Below, piece after piece: positions 35,172 through 45,404 of a DNA stretch of 64,000 nucleotides; position 1 is the stretch's first letter; the number at the start of each line of letters is the position of its first letter. The DNA comes from an uncultured bacterium. Its GTDB lineage: Bacteria; Bacillota; Clostridia; Oscillospirales; Acutalibacteraceae. Position numbers and translations under genes: made by a program. The DNA is taken from assembly GCA_949283655.1 (NCBI GenBank), contig CASDTH010000043.1:52325-116324 (forward strand). Direction: 5' to 3'. The notes beneath the pieces are model-generated. The model was not told the DNA's origin. It saw only the letters and a list, made by a program, of their open reading frames with translations, and made no database searches.

Positions 35172-37061
35172 TCACAGTGCCTGCACCCAATCGCCCCGGC
35201 CCAGCAATGCGCAGCTCAACGGCGGCAGCCGCAAGGTGCCATCCCACGGCATCACGCCCAGCAGCCCCTTCGCACCTCGCCAATCGTGGGGCAACGCATA
35301 GGTATAGTCATGATCGCCGCGGTTAATCACGGTCAGCAACCGGTCTTGCCCTTTATTTCTGGCAAAAGCAAGCATACCGCCCTCTGACCAGACGGGCTCA
35401 AAATCACCATCCAGAAGTGCCGGGCAGCTTTTGCGCACTCTGCCCAACTGGCGGTACCAGGCGATCAGCTCCTGATTCTCCTGCCCCCAAGGGTAACATC
35501 CGCGGTTAAATGGATCCCCATATCCTTCCATACCGGCCTCATCCCCGTAATACACGGCGGGCACGCCGGGAAGCGTATATTGCATTGCGCTGGCAAGCCG
35601 CATCAGCTTGAGCCCGCGTTCCCGATCGCCAGGCGACAGCCTACGCCCGCTCTGCCACTCACGGCCGCGGCCGTTTGCCGCCTCGCCTGCGAGGGCTGTG
35701 ATGGCACGCGGTGTATCATGCGTGCCAATGTGGTTCATCAACAGGTGCAGCACTTGGGGAGGATAATGCTCCATAATTGAAAGCACCGCTTCAAAAAAGC
35801 CTGCGGACGAGCCGCTGCGCAAATAAGAGAGCACAGCGTTTGCAAAGGGGTAATTCATCACACTATCCAACTGATCTCCCAAGAGATAGCGGCGGCGCTG
35901 CCCATAGCTGTATTTATTCGAGGCATCCTCCCACACCTCGCCCAGCACAAGCGCATCCGGCTTTTCTGCCTTGGCGGCCCTGCGCAGCGCATCGAGGAAC
36001 ACATCCGGCAGCTCATCCGCCACATCCAGCCGCCAACCAGCCGCGCCCGCGCGCAGCCACCTGCGCACCACGCCGTTTTCGCCCGTGATGAATTCCAAAA
36101 ATCCCGGATCTTCCTCGCGCACTTCCGGCAGGATTTTTACTCCCCACCAAGCCGCATACTCCTCCGGCCAGTTTCGAAACTTATACCAGGGATAATAGGG
36201 CGACTGCTGCGACTGATAGGCGCCCAGCCCAGGGTAACGCCCATTTTGATTAAAATACACACTATCGCTGCCTGTATGGCTGAATACGCCATCCAGAAGC
36301 ACGCGCATTCCATATTTTTTCGCCTGAGCACAAAGCGTAGTGAAATCCTGCTCTGTGCCGAGCATCGGATCAATTCTGCAATAATCGGCGGTATCATACC
36401 GGTGGTTGGACTGCGCCTCAAAAATCGGGTTGAGATACAGGCATGTCACACCCAGCGAAGCGAGATAGGGGAGCTTTTCCATGATTCCCTTCAGATTCCC
36501 GCCAAAGAAATCGTTGTTGAGAACTTTTCCTTCCGCTGTGGGGCGCCACTCCGGCTCGCCCCCCCAATCCTTACGTAAAATGCGACCTGCCGGCACATCC
36601 GTTTCTCCATTAGGCACTGCGGCAAAGCGATCAGGAAATATTTGGTAAATAATGCCGCCCTTAAGCCACTCCGGTGTGGAAAATACAGGCTGCGTTACAG
36701 TCAGCTGCCAATCCTCTCCCTCAAATGCGACCCGGCCCAGGCCGTTTCCTGCGTGCGTCACGCGGGAGCGGCCCCAATCCGTATCATACTCAAAATGGTA
36801 CCAGTAAAGCCCGGCCTCCGGTGCGGCATATTCCGTGCGCCACCACTCCGAGGCCGCGCCCTGCATACCATCCCACTCCATCGGGTGGTATTCCCACTCC
36901 GCCCGGTCATCCCGGTGCACCACAAACCAGGCCGCCGTGCAACGCACGCCACGCGGCAGCATTAACCGATAACACACGCTCTCCCCGGCTGTTACCGCGC
37001 CAAATTTATTTTTATACCGCATATCGCGGGAATTGTACGGGCAATCAGGCAACACAAGCAC
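35172..37061 (-). CDS. Glycoside hydrolase family 13 alpha-amylase/neopullulanase-like enzyme
   Basis: Cleaves alpha-glucosidic bonds in the cytoplasm, probably of maltodextrins, since no signal peptide is seen. The 629-residue product has an N-terminal beta domain (about 15-125) and the GH13 barrel from about 135 (GGIIYQIFPDRFA). The conserved regions are visible: DGVFSHTGSD near 258, GWRLDVADE with nucleophile Asp346, LGEVWED with acid/base Glu375, and NHIGTHDT with Asp449. The N-terminal domain is typical of cyclomaltodextrinase/neopullulanase subfamilies. It is last in a DUF3842-PHP-GH13 run, with a GTG start after AGAAGAGG. Confidence 0.9.
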   Translation of the reverse strand: MLVLPDCPYNSRDMRYKNKFGAVTAGESVCYRLMLPRGVRCTAAWFVVHRDDRAEWEYHPMEWDGMQGAASEWWRTEYAAPEAGLYWYHFEYDTDWGRSRVTHAGNGLGRVAFEGEDWQLTVTQPVFSTPEWLKGGIIYQIFPDRFAAVPNGETDVPAGRILRKDWGGEPEWRPTAEGKVLNNDFFGGNLKGIMEKLPYLASLGVTCLYLNPIFEAQSNHRYDTADYCRIDPMLGTEQDFTTLCAQAKKYGMRVLLDGVFSHTGSDSVYFNQNGRYPGLGAYQSQQSPYYPWYKFRNWPEEYAAWWGVKILPEVREEDPGFLEFITGENGVVRRWLRAGAAGWRLDVADELPDVFLDALRRAAKAEKPDALVLGEVWEDASNKYSYGQRRRYLLGDQLDSVMNYPFANAVLSYLRSGSSAGFFEAVLSIMEHYPPQVLHLLMNHIGTHDTPRAITALAGEAANGRGREWQSGRRLSPGDRERGLKLMRLASAMQYTLPGVPAVYYGDEAGMEGYGDPFNRGCYPWGQENQELIAWYRQLGRVRKSCPALLDGDFEPVWSEGGMLAFARNKGQDRLLTVINRGDHDYTYALPHDWRGAKGLLGVMPWDGTLRLPPLSCALLGRGDWVQAL

Positions 37062-37126
37062 CTCTTCTCAAAGCGTTTAAAGAATCATCCTCTCATATAC
37101 TGGCCAGAGCCACTAGGCGAGCGGCT

Positions 37127-37864
37127 TCACTCCCTGCCCCATGCGCACGGCTGTGATCCATCCAGCGCGGCGAAAAGCGCTGGGAGCGTGCAGCTCTCCA
37201 GCTCCAGCCACGCCTGCGCGGGCATTATATTCTCCAGATAATGCGCATCCGAATCACACAAAAGCGGCATTTCTTCCAGCACTGGAAACTGCGCTGCGTA
37301 ATCCGCCGGATTCGCCGCACGTGTCAGCTCCGCTGCATGAAATCCCCACGCCCTTTCAAAGGCACCAAGGCTTGCAATCACACTATAGGCTGGGCGGTCC
37401 AGATGCGCCGGGAAGCAAACGCCCCCATAGCCATGCACCAGCTGCGCCACACGATCCACTCGAATATCAGAGGCCGTAGTCAGCAAGAGCTCCTCTAAGC
37501 CCAGGATACCGTCCCCTGCATTCATAATATGCTGCTCCCCAAAAATTTCCGGCCGGTTCGGAATTGGCGGGATATGCACCCGGACATAATCCGAAAAGCG
37601 TAGCGCCTGCTCCAAACCCGGAAACAGGCAAACGACATGCGCCTCCTCTGCCGTGCACAGTTCCATCCCGGGGATCACCAGCACGCCGGCCTCCTCGCCC
37701 ACCTGCATGGCGGCCGGGCAATTCAGGCAGGAGTTATGATCCGTCAACGCGATCATCTGCAACCCCTGCAAAGCCGCCATGTGCACTAGGTTATAGGGTG
37801 TCATATCTTCATCCCCACAGGGAGAAAGGCAGGAATGCAGGTGCAGGTCATAATAAACTTTCAC
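37127..37864 (-). CDS. PHP-domain metal-dependent phosphoesterase
   Basis: The 245-residue product starts KVYYDLHLHSCLSPCGDEDMTP, with the HxH metal ligands His8 and His10, followed by ALTDHNS (Asp42-His43), PGMELCTAEEAHVVCLF and a C-terminal CDSDAHY motif. This is the PHP fold of histidinol phosphatases and of small uncharacterised clostridial PHP proteins. The GTG at 37864 is chosen because of an AAAGGAGGC ribosome binding site. Longer in-frame forms overlap the DUF3842 gene. The substrate is unknown. PHP proteins of this type often accompany DRTGG/[FeFe]-hydrogenase-like genes, which here lie 8 kb away. Confidence 0.85.
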   Translation of the reverse strand: MKVYYDLHLHSCLSPCGDEDMTPYNLVHMAALQGLQMIALTDHNSCLNCPAAMQVGEEAGVLVIPGMELCTAEEAHVVCLFPGLEQALRFSDYVRVHIPPIPNRPEIFGEQHIMNAGDGILGLEELLLTTASDIRVDRVAQLVHGYGGVCFPAHLDRPAYSVIASLGAFERAWGFHAAELTRAANPADYAAQFPVLEEMPLLCDSDAHYLENIMPAQAWLELESCTLPALFAALDGSQPCAWGRE

Positions 37865-37883
37865 GCTCCCGCCTCCTTTTCCA

Positions 37884-38303
37884 TCAAGACTGCTCAGCAC
37901 ACAGACGGCACGCCAGCTCAGCCGCCTGTGCAATATAGGCGGAAAGAGGGCGCGCCTCCACTCCCATGATATCAACCGCGCATTTGCTAGCTGGGATCAG
38001 GAGCTTACGCGCCCTGCTTCCCGACACCGCGCTCGCCATCGCAGGTGTAATTTCACCCAGCATCGCGTTGGCCAGCAGCAGGCCGATTGGGCCGAGGATC
38101 ATGTCTGCGCGCGCCGCATTGTAAACCACCGCATTCTCCCCTGTGGCGCCGGCATCAGCCCCTGCCTTGAGCATCGCGTTGGTTGCCAACACATTCGTTC
38201 CTACGCCAATAATTTGTGCATCCGGCAGCTCCTGCTCACGCAGCGCTGCGATCAGGCGGCTGCCAATACCGCCGCCCTGCCCATCAACCACTAGGATCCG
38301 CAC
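37884..38303 (-). CDS. DUF3842 family protein
   Basis: A 139-residue protein starting RILVVDGQGGGIGSRLI, a Rossmann-like strand and Gly-rich loop, with a central GATGENAVVYNAARADMILGPIGLLLANAMLGEITPAMA stretch in segments matching DUF3842. A GTG start at 38303 follows GGAGGGGG. It sits 19 bases before the PHP gene, and the two are probably cotranscribed from the promoter at 38393-38421. The Gly-rich loop suggests nucleotide or cofactor binding, but no function is known. Confidence 0.8.
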   Translation of the reverse strand: MRILVVDGQGGGIGSRLIAALREQELPDAQIIGVGTNVLATNAMLKAGADAGATGENAVVYNAARADMILGPIGLLLANAMLGEITPAMASAVSGSRARKLLIPASKCAVDIMGVEARPLSAYIAQAAELACRLCAEQS

Positions 38304-38392
38304 GTTTTCCCCCTCCAGTTTTCCATACCATCCGCTCCGCACGCGGCCGTGTGCCGTCCACATGTGCGCCAACGTTTGGCACACTGCTTTTT

Positions 38393-38421
38393 ATCATACA
38401 TCATAAATTCACTTTCTTCAA
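38393..38421 (-). promoter_or_regulatory. Promoter of the DUF3842-PHP-GH13 run
   Basis: On the minus strand TTGAAG (38421-38416) and TATGAT (38398-38393) are separated by 17 bases. Confidence 0.7.
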
Positions 38422-38669
38422 GCTTTGTATCCGCGCCAGGGCTCGCATCGGTTTTTGGCGCTATACGCAGGTGCTTCCTTGGCCGAATGGCCTTTTCTAC
38501 GAAATGGCGCGCAAATTTCCCGTTTCTTTTTTCCACAGGTGGATGTATAATGAAAAGAGAGCTTTCCTCTCCCGGCGAAGAGTGGGCAGCTTGCCGCCTG
38601 ACTGGCGTTAGCTGCGCCCTGTTCCTGGCCGTTTATTAATTTTATCCGTTTCGAAAAGAGCCGATTTTT

Positions 38670-39650
38670 ATGATACAGCAAAAACAAACCTCATTCCCCT
38701 CCGAGCAGGCACTGAGGCAGATGTGCGCGCGGGCTGGCATCAGCGATGTGCAGCAATTTGCCCCTGTGGATTGGGGGGACGATTCGTCCATTCGTATCAT
38801 CACATCCACGCGGGGTGCTTTTCTCCTGAAGCTTTCCCCACACTATGGCGCGCCCGTGCTTACATATGAGCGCAGCGCAATACGCACAGAGCTGACAGCC
38901 TACGATCTCATCCGCAAGCAGACCAACGTACACGTCCCTCGTGTCCTCTTCAGTGATTTCACGGGTAAATGCGTGCCATGCGACTGGTTTATTATGGAAG
39001 AGGATGAGGGCTGCCCGCTCTCCCGTGCGCCAAGAGCGGCGCGCCAATCCGCAGATATCCTGCGCGCCGTTGGGGAAGCCGCCGCTCAAATTCATTCAAT
39101 CCACGCCGAAGGCTTTGGGTATGAGCAGTGGGGCTTTCGCACAAATTGGCGAGATGCCTACCTAGAAATGACGCACAACATTATCGCAGACGCCAAGCGC
39201 TTCGGCGCCGAAATTCCTCAAGTGCGTGAGGTGCGCGAGGCAATCCGCCATTTTGAGCGGGAGCTAGATACGGTAGAAACGCCCTGCCTCGTTCATTTTG
39301 GCCTCTACGCGGAGCACATCCTGATTCGCCAGGAAAACGGGGCTTTTTTGTTTCGCACAGTCACGTCCCCCGGCAGCGCCTATTGGGGCGACCCGGCAGG
39401 GGATCTGATCCTGCTGGGCCGGGAGAAACCCTTTCAAGAGGGATATCGTGCCGCCGGCGGCACACTGGAGCCAGGGCGCAACCTAACTGCCCGCATCCTG
39501 CTGATGCAGTTGTATCTGGAGCTGATCCACTATGCAACCGCCGCCATCCGATTTGAAAAAAGCAGCCTATCCTGTAAAAGACCGCAATTGGCGGCACGCC
39601 GTGGCATCCGGAAAGTACTACGGCAGCTACAGGAGCTAGAAAAGGGCTGA
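38670..39650 (+). CDS. Aminoglycoside phosphotransferase-fold protein, probable pseudokinase
   Basis: The 326-residue product has the two-lobed APH/choline-kinase outline. The N-lobe carries GAFLLKLS with Lys54 as the ATP-contacting Lys, an ELTAYDLIR helix and a HVPRVLFSD linker. The C-lobe carries VGEAAAQIHSIHAEGFG. The catalytic loop reads His209-Phe-Gly-Leu-Tyr instead of HGDLH, so the catalytic Asp is missing. The usual metal-binding Asp before GDPAGDL is also replaced (FLFRTVTSPG). It is therefore probably not an active kinase and may bind a small molecule instead. The ATG follows a GAAAAGAG ribosome binding site. Confidence 0.75.
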   Translation: MIQQKQTSFPSEQALRQMCARAGISDVQQFAPVDWGDDSSIRIITSTRGAFLLKLSPHYGAPVLTYERSAIRTELTAYDLIRKQTNVHVPRVLFSDFTGKCVPCDWFIMEEDEGCPLSRAPRAARQSADILRAVGEAAAQIHSIHAEGFGYEQWGFRTNWRDAYLEMTHNIIADAKRFGAEIPQVREVREAIRHFERELDTVETPCLVHFGLYAEHILIRQENGAFLFRTVTSPGSAYWGDPAGDLILLGREKPFQEGYRAAGGTLEPGRNLTARILLMQLYLELIHYATAAIRFEKSSLSCKRPQLAARRGIRKVLRQLQELEKG

Positions 39651-39676
39651 TGGCAGCCCTTCTATGCAGGCCAGGC
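39644..39676 (+). terminator. Weak terminator after the APH-fold gene
   Basis: A GGGCT/AGCCC hairpin followed by TTCT, then a GCAGGCC/GGCCTGC palindrome. The first stem overlaps the stop codon. Confidence 0.4.
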
Positions 39677-39727
39677 CTGCCGAAAGCAGCATTTGCCTCC
39701 CAAATCCGAAAAAAATCAAAATAAGTG

Positions 39728-39756
39728 TTGCTTTTTCTGAACGGGTGTGCTAGAAT
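39728..39756 (+). promoter_or_regulatory. Promoter of rpmE
   Basis: TTGCTT (39728-39733) and TAGAAT (39751-39756) are separated by 17 bases. Confidence 0.7.
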
Positions 39757-39799
39757 TCTAATGCTATACCAGTGTTTGTAATCGAAAGAGGTGACAGGA

Positions 39800-40012
39800 A
39801 TGAAAGAGGGCATCCATCCGAATTATAAGCCCACCACGATCAAGTGCGCTTGCGGCGAGGTCATTGAAACCTCTTCGACCAAGCAGGATATACGCGTCGA
39901 TATTTGCTCCAAGTGCCATCCGTTCTTTACCGGTAAGCAAAAGCTTGTCGATACAGGCGGGCGTGTTGATCGCTTCAAAAAGCGTTACAATATGGACAAA
40001 AAGGGCGAATAA
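39800..40012 (+). CDS. rpmE: 50S ribosomal protein L31 (zinc-binding form)
   Basis: A 70-residue large-subunit protein forming the B1b bridge. It has all four zinc ligands of the C+ form, Cys16, Cys18, Cys36 and Cys39, so it is the zinc-dependent paralog rather than YtiA. The start MKEGIHPNY is canonical and follows AAAGAGGTGA. It is monocistronic, with its own promoter and terminator. Confidence 0.97.
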   Translation: MKEGIHPNYKPTTIKCACGEVIETSSTKQDIRVDICSKCHPFFTGKQKLVDTGGRVDRFKKRYNMDKKGE

Positions 40013-40027
40013 TCAGGCAACAAGCAA

Positions 40028-40060
40028 AGCGGCGCTCATCCAGCGCCGTTTTTTGTTTTG
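40028..40060 (+). terminator. Terminator of rpmE
   Basis: A CGGCGCT/AGCGCCG stem (40030-40048) is followed by a long T-rich tract. It overlaps the region just upstream of the yigZ ribosome binding site. Confidence 0.88.
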
Positions 40061-40079
40061 TTTGTAAGGAATGGACTAT

Positions 40080-40703
40080 ATGGACGAGTACCGAACGCTG
40101 CGCGCACCCGCCAGCGATGAATTTATGGAAAAGCGCTCCCGTTTTATTGGATTTGCGCAGCCGGTTGCCACACCGGAAGAGGCAAACGTATGGATTGACG
40201 GCATACGCACGCAGCACCGTGACGCCACTCACAACGTTTTTGCCTATCTGTTGCGCAGTGGGCAGCTGGAGCGCTATTCAGACGATGGGGAGCCACAGGG
40301 CACGGCCGGCATCCCCGTGCTCGACGTGCTGCGCAAACGGGGCGTTACCAACTGCGCCGTAGTAGTCACCCGCTATTTCGGCGGTGTTTTGCTGGGGGCG
40401 GGCGGTCTGGTACGCGCTTACTCCCACGCCGCCTCCCTCGCGCTGGATGCCGCAGGCATCGTCACAATGGCACACTGCGCGATTGTAACGGTTGTTTGTG
40501 ATTACAGCTTTTATGGTAAGCTCTCCGTCTGCATCCCGGAATGGGGCGGGCTCGTGGAAGATACGCAATTCGGCGCGGACGTCACAGTGCGCGTACGCAT
40601 TCGTGCGGAAAAGGAAGCGCTTTTCTGTGAAAAATTATTGGATGCCAGCAACGGCCGTTTTCAGGCAGAGCACACTGGAGACTGCTTTGCTGCCGCGGAT
40701 TAA
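40080..40703 (+). CDS. yigZ: YigZ/IMPACT family protein (UPF0029)
   Basis: The 207-residue product has the UPF0029 N-terminal domain (EFMEKRSRFIGFAQPV, THNVFAYLL, SDDGEPQGTAGIPVLDVL and the VVVTRYFGGVLLGAGGLVRAY signature) and a C-terminal ferredoxin-like domain. Eukaryotic IMPACT regulates GCN2. Bacterial members have been suggested to act on ribosomes or nucleic acids, but the role is unclear. The second ATG (40080) has better spacing from AAGGA than the one at 40071. Confidence 0.88.
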   Translation: MDEYRTLRAPASDEFMEKRSRFIGFAQPVATPEEANVWIDGIRTQHRDATHNVFAYLLRSGQLERYSDDGEPQGTAGIPVLDVLRKRGVTNCAVVVTRYFGGVLLGAGGLVRAYSHAASLALDAAGIVTMAHCAIVTVVCDYSFYGKLSVCIPEWGGLVEDTQFGADVTVRVRIRAEKEALFCEKLLDASNGRFQAEHTGDCFAAAD

Positions 40704-40825
40704 CCCCTACCGGAAAAAATGAAAAAAGAGGGAAACACAGAAAAACGACGTATATCTTAGTGAAATGCTTTTTACCGGAGAGGCTTTCTGATATGGGCGT
40801 ACGCCCGGAAGGGAGAGGACGGATT

Positions 40826-41833
40826 TTGGAAGCAGATATCCGTGCACGCACACAGGCAATCGAGCGGGAAACCCTGTCCCCGCGTGCCGCCCTGAGCGAG
40901 CGTTCCTGCGGACGGCTACGCCAGGAGGCGGAGTGCCCCGTGCGCACCGTCTATCAACGCGACCGGGACCGCATCATCCACTCTACTGCCTTCCGCCGGC
41001 TCAAGCATAAAACGCAGGTGTTTCTGGCACCGGAGGGCGATCACTACCGCACCCGGCTGACGCACACGCTTGAGGTGGCGCAAATTGCCCGCACCATTGC
41101 GCGCGGGCTGCGGCTCAACGAGGATTTGACGGAGGCCGCCGCTCTGGGCCATGATCTTGGCCATACCCCTTTCGGCCATGCGGGCGAGCGGGCGCTAAAC
41201 GACGTTTTCCCTGACGGCTTCCATCACTATGACCAGAGCCTGCGCGTGGTTGACCGTCTGGAGAAGGATGGGAAGGGCCTGAACCTCACCCAGGAGGTGC
41301 GAGACGGGATCCGTTGCCACACCTGTGGGGAAGAGGCCGGCACTCTGGAGGGCCGCATTGTCCGCTTGGCCGACCGCATTGCCTACATCAATCACGATAT
41401 TGACGACGCTATGCGCGGCGGCGTGCTCCGCCAGGAGGAGTTGCCGCGAAACGCGTGCCGCATTCTGGGCGACACAAAATCCCGGCGGATTAACACGCTT
41501 GTCATCTCCGCCATTCGCACAAGCGAGCAGGCCGACAGCATCTGCCTTTCTCCAGAGGTGCAGCAGGCGATGGACGAGCTGCACAACTTTATGTTTGAAA
41601 AGGTGTATACCAACCCTCGCTGTAAAGGCGAGGAGGGCAAGGCCATTGATATCCTGCGCCATCTATACAGCCATTTTGTCCGCCATCCGGAGGATCTGCC
41701 CGCAGAATATGCCGCCATTTGTGAGCAGGAGGGCGCCGGGCGCGCCGCCTGCGATTATATCGCCGGCATGTCTGACCCCTATGCTCTGCGTGTTTTTGAC
41801 GAGTTGTTTATCCCCCGCTCCTGGCGAGGTTAA
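40826..41833 (+). CDS. dgt: dGTP triphosphohydrolase-like HD protein
   Basis: Hydrolyses dGTP (or other dNTPs) to the deoxynucleoside and triphosphate, shaping the dNTP pool. The 335-residue product has the HD metal-binding pattern: THTLEVAQIARTIARGL, then ALGHDLGHTPFGHAGE and a downstream Asp in LADRIAYINHDIDD. The start TTG 40826 lies 6 bases after GGGAGAGGA, and the following residues align with where the family begins. In-frame ATGs upstream look unused. It precedes dnaG by 19 bases in the conserved dgt-dnaG-rpoD cluster. Confidence 0.9.
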   Translation: MEADIRARTQAIERETLSPRAALSERSCGRLRQEAECPVRTVYQRDRDRIIHSTAFRRLKHKTQVFLAPEGDHYRTRLTHTLEVAQIARTIARGLRLNEDLTEAAALGHDLGHTPFGHAGERALNDVFPDGFHHYDQSLRVVDRLEKDGKGLNLTQEVRDGIRCHTCGEEAGTLEGRIVRLADRIAYINHDIDDAMRGGVLRQEELPRNACRILGDTKSRRINTLVISAIRTSEQADSICLSPEVQQAMDELHNFMFEKVYTNPRCKGEEGKAIDILRHLYSHFVRHPEDLPAEYAAICEQEGAGRAACDYIAGMSDPYALRVFDELFIPRSWRG

Positions 41834-41852
41834 TCTGGGAGGAATACCTTCT

Positions 41853-43613
41853 TTGCTCAGCAATGAATTTTTGCAGGAGTTGCGCTCCAAAATTGATATT
41901 GAAGAGGTGGTCGCGCCGTATGTCCGGCTTCGCCGCAGCGGCCGCACTTATTCAGGGCTATGCCCGTTTCATAATGAAAAGACCCCTTCCTTTACTGTTT
42001 ACCCGGAAACCCAATCCTTCTATTGCTTTGGTTGCGGTGCGGGTGGGGATGCGATCACCTTTGTACGCCGCATGGAAAACCTGGATTATATGGAGGCGGT
42101 GAAAAGCTTGGCCGACCGGGTGGGTCTTGCCCTGCCACAGGATGGTTACGATGACACACTCATGAAGCAGCGCCGCCGTATGCTGGAGGCAAACCGGGAG
42201 GCCGCCCGCTATTTTCATGAAACGCTCTTCACCCCGGAGGGGGAGGCTGCCCTCTCCTATTTGCAGGGCCGTGGCTTGAGTGCTAAAATGATCCGCCATT
42301 TTGGCCTGGGCTGCGCGCCGAACCGATGGGACAGCCTGCTGCGCCATATGCGGCAAAAGGGCTACTCCGAGGCAGAGCTTGTGAGCGCCAACCTCGCGCG
42401 GCGTAGCGACAAAAGCGGGCATGCTTCTTACTATGACAACTTCCGTAACCGGATGATGATTCCGATTATTGACCTGCGCGGAAATGTGATCGCCTTCGGC
42501 GGCCGCGTGCTGGATGACTCCAAGCCAAAATACGTCAACACGTCCGATACATTGGTTTATAAAAAAAGCCAGGCTATTTTTGCCTTGAACTTTGCGAAGA
42601 TCGCCAATGATGGGAAACTTATCCTCGCGGAAGGGTATATGGATGTGATCGCTTATCATCAGGCGGGCTTTACCAACGCCGTGGCCTGCCTCGGCACCGC
42701 GCTGACCCGCGAGCAGGCGCGGCTACTCTCCCGCTACGCGCAGGAGATCATCCTCTCCTATGATGCGGACGGCGCCGGCCAGGAGGCAACCCGCCGCGCC
42801 ATCGGCATCTTTAACGAAATCGGAATGAAGCTGCGCGTGCTGCGCCTGACCGGCGGCAAGGATCCGGATGAGATCCTGCGCAAATACGGCCCCGACCGGC
42901 TGCGCGATCTGATCGAAGGCGCTGCAAACGACGTGGAATACCGCATTTTACGGGAACGGGAAAAATTTGACCTCTCCACGCCGGATGGCAAGGTTGGTTT
43001 TCTTTCCGCCGCCATCAATGTCCTCGCGCAGGCCGACAGTCCCATTGAGCAGGATGTCTATGCAGGCAAGCTCGCCTCCGAACTAGAGGTGGGGAAGGAG
43101 GCAATCCTCACACAGCTGCGCCAAGCCGTGCGTTCCCGCCACCGTTCACAGGAAAAAGCGGCAATACGTGCGGTGCAGCAACTGGACACTTCCCCCAGAA
43201 ATACGGTCAACCCAGAAAGAAACCGCCACCTGCGGGCCGCCCGGGCGGAGGAGGCGCTGATTGCCACATTGATGCGCAACCCGGATTTTTTACCAAAAAT
43301 CGAGGGCAGCGTTTCGCCGGAGGATTTCATCACAGATTTTAACCGCCGCGTTTTCAGCGCGGTCTGCGCCCTCATTCGCGAAGGGTGTACGCCGGAGCTC
43401 TCCCTGCTCTCCGCCAGCTTTACGCCGGAGGAAATGGGCGCCGTTTCGGCCATTCTGGCACGCGGGCCAGCAGTTAGCAATACCGTCGCGGAATGCGGCG
43501 ATTGTATAAAAGTGCTCTCTGAGGAAAAAGCTAAGCTTGAAGCCGTCAACCCCGCCACGGCGAGCGATGATGAATTTCTGGCCCTTTTCCAAAAAAAGAG
43601 CAGCGCGCCGTAG
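41853..43613 (+). CDS. dnaG: DNA primase
   Basis: Synthesises RNA primers at the replication fork. The 586-residue product begins with a zinc-binding domain using Cys37, His40, Cys58 and Cys61 (SGLCPFHNEKTPSF, then FYCFGCGAGG). It continues with the TOPRIM catalytic core (LAEGYMDVIAYHQAGF, then SYDADGAGQEATRRA) and ends in the DnaB-interacting helical domain. The TTG at 41853 follows GGGAGGA by 9 bases and gives the expected N-terminus. The open frame extends upstream inside dgt but is not coding there. Confidence 0.96.
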   Translation: MLSNEFLQELRSKIDIEEVVAPYVRLRRSGRTYSGLCPFHNEKTPSFTVYPETQSFYCFGCGAGGDAITFVRRMENLDYMEAVKSLADRVGLALPQDGYDDTLMKQRRRMLEANREAARYFHETLFTPEGEAALSYLQGRGLSAKMIRHFGLGCAPNRWDSLLRHMRQKGYSEAELVSANLARRSDKSGHASYYDNFRNRMMIPIIDLRGNVIAFGGRVLDDSKPKYVNTSDTLVYKKSQAIFALNFAKIANDGKLILAEGYMDVIAYHQAGFTNAVACLGTALTREQARLLSRYAQEIILSYDADGAGQEATRRAIGIFNEIGMKLRVLRLTGGKDPDEILRKYGPDRLRDLIEGAANDVEYRILREREKFDLSTPDGKVGFLSAAINVLAQADSPIEQDVYAGKLASELEVGKEAILTQLRQAVRSRHRSQEKAAIRAVQQLDTSPRNTVNPERNRHLRAARAEEALIATLMRNPDFLPKIEGSVSPEDFITDFNRRVFSAVCALIREGCTPELSLLSASFTPEEMGAVSAILARGPAVSNTVAECGDCIKVLSEEKAKLEAVNPATASDDEFLALFQKKSSAP

Positions 43614-43719
43614 GCCTTCCCCTCCTGCGGAGCAGCCAGAAAATACATAGGGTGTAGGGTTGCCGCCGGCGAAGCTCCGCCTTTGCTCCGGCGTGCGTGA
43701 AAGGATGGTTACTTTTATT

Positions 43720-44823
<1,104 letters not shown>

Positions 44824-44847
44824 TCGGCCATGCCGCATGAATACGCC

Positions 44848-44878
44848 GCCCTGTTGGAAATTTCGAACAGGGCTTTTT
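44848..44878 (+). terminator. Terminator of the dgt-dnaG-rpoD operon
   Basis: GCCCTGTT pairs with AACAGGGC and is followed by TTTTT. It begins 25 bases after the rpoD stop. Confidence 0.88.
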
Positions 44879-45027
44879 ATAAGAAATATCTTTTCTCCGA
44901 TGCTTGACGAGGCGCCGATACAGGTAGGCTTTGAGGCGTTGATAGTTGCCTTTATTCCGCACTTTGCTGTGTTTGATTTTCAGCCGTCCCACATCACCGG
45001 ACAGGCTCTCATCTTAATTGTTAACCG

Positions 45028-45057
45028 AAAAAACGCCTCCCGATGGAGGCGTTTTTT
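45028..45057. terminator. Bidirectional terminator between rpoD and the DRTGG/hydrogenase operon
   Basis: A perfect symmetrical element: AAAAAACGCCTCC, a four-base loop, then GGAGGCGTTTTTT. It ends minus-strand transcripts of the hydrogenase-like operon 12 bases after its last stop and blocks readthrough from rpoD. Confidence 0.9.
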
Positions 45058-45068
45058 GATCTGTTTGC

Positions 45069-45398
45069 TTAAATTAACATGGATAGCCTGGAGGCGAGGC
45101 GGTAGGCATTCTCACTGCTTGTGAGCACAGCGATCCCCTTCTCCTGCGCGCGGGCGCGCGCCTCCTCATCCAGCGGGGCATCCTCACACAACACGATGCA
45201 GGCCACATCTGCGAGCATTGCCACTGCGATGGAGTTGACGTTACCCATTACCGTAAACCACACATCCCCGCTCTGCGCGCGGGACATCACCCAGCTGAGC
45301 AAATCTCCACAGTAGCCGCCGCTCACTTCACGGCCCAACCCCGTTTCCCCAGCCAACACACGCAAATCCATGCGCTGCGCCAATTCCTCTACTGTCAT
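45069..45398 (-). CDS. DRTGG-domain protein
   Basis: A 109-residue single-domain protein of the DRTGG family (LAQRMDLRVLAGETGLGREVSGGYCGDLLSWVM), a domain otherwise linked to CBS or phosphotransacetylase proteins and thought to bind a ligand. It is paired with a second DRTGG gene three genes upstream in the same operon, around a sensory-type [FeFe]-hydrogenase-like gene. It starts 6 bases after the hydrogenase-like stop. Function unknown; ligand sensing is inference. Confidence 0.82.
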   Translation of the reverse strand: MTVEELAQRMDLRVLAGETGLGREVSGGYCGDLLSWVMSRAQSGDVWFTVMGNVNSIAVAMLADVACIVLCEDAPLDEEARARAQEKGIAVLTSSENAYRLASRLSMLI

Positions 45399-45404
45399 CT
45401 CACC

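Noticed and set aside
38427..38669. Small plus-strand gene upstream of the APH-fold gene
   Set aside because: The open frames overlap the minus-strand promoter of the DUF3842 gene, have no ribosome binding site and show no resemblance to known proteins.
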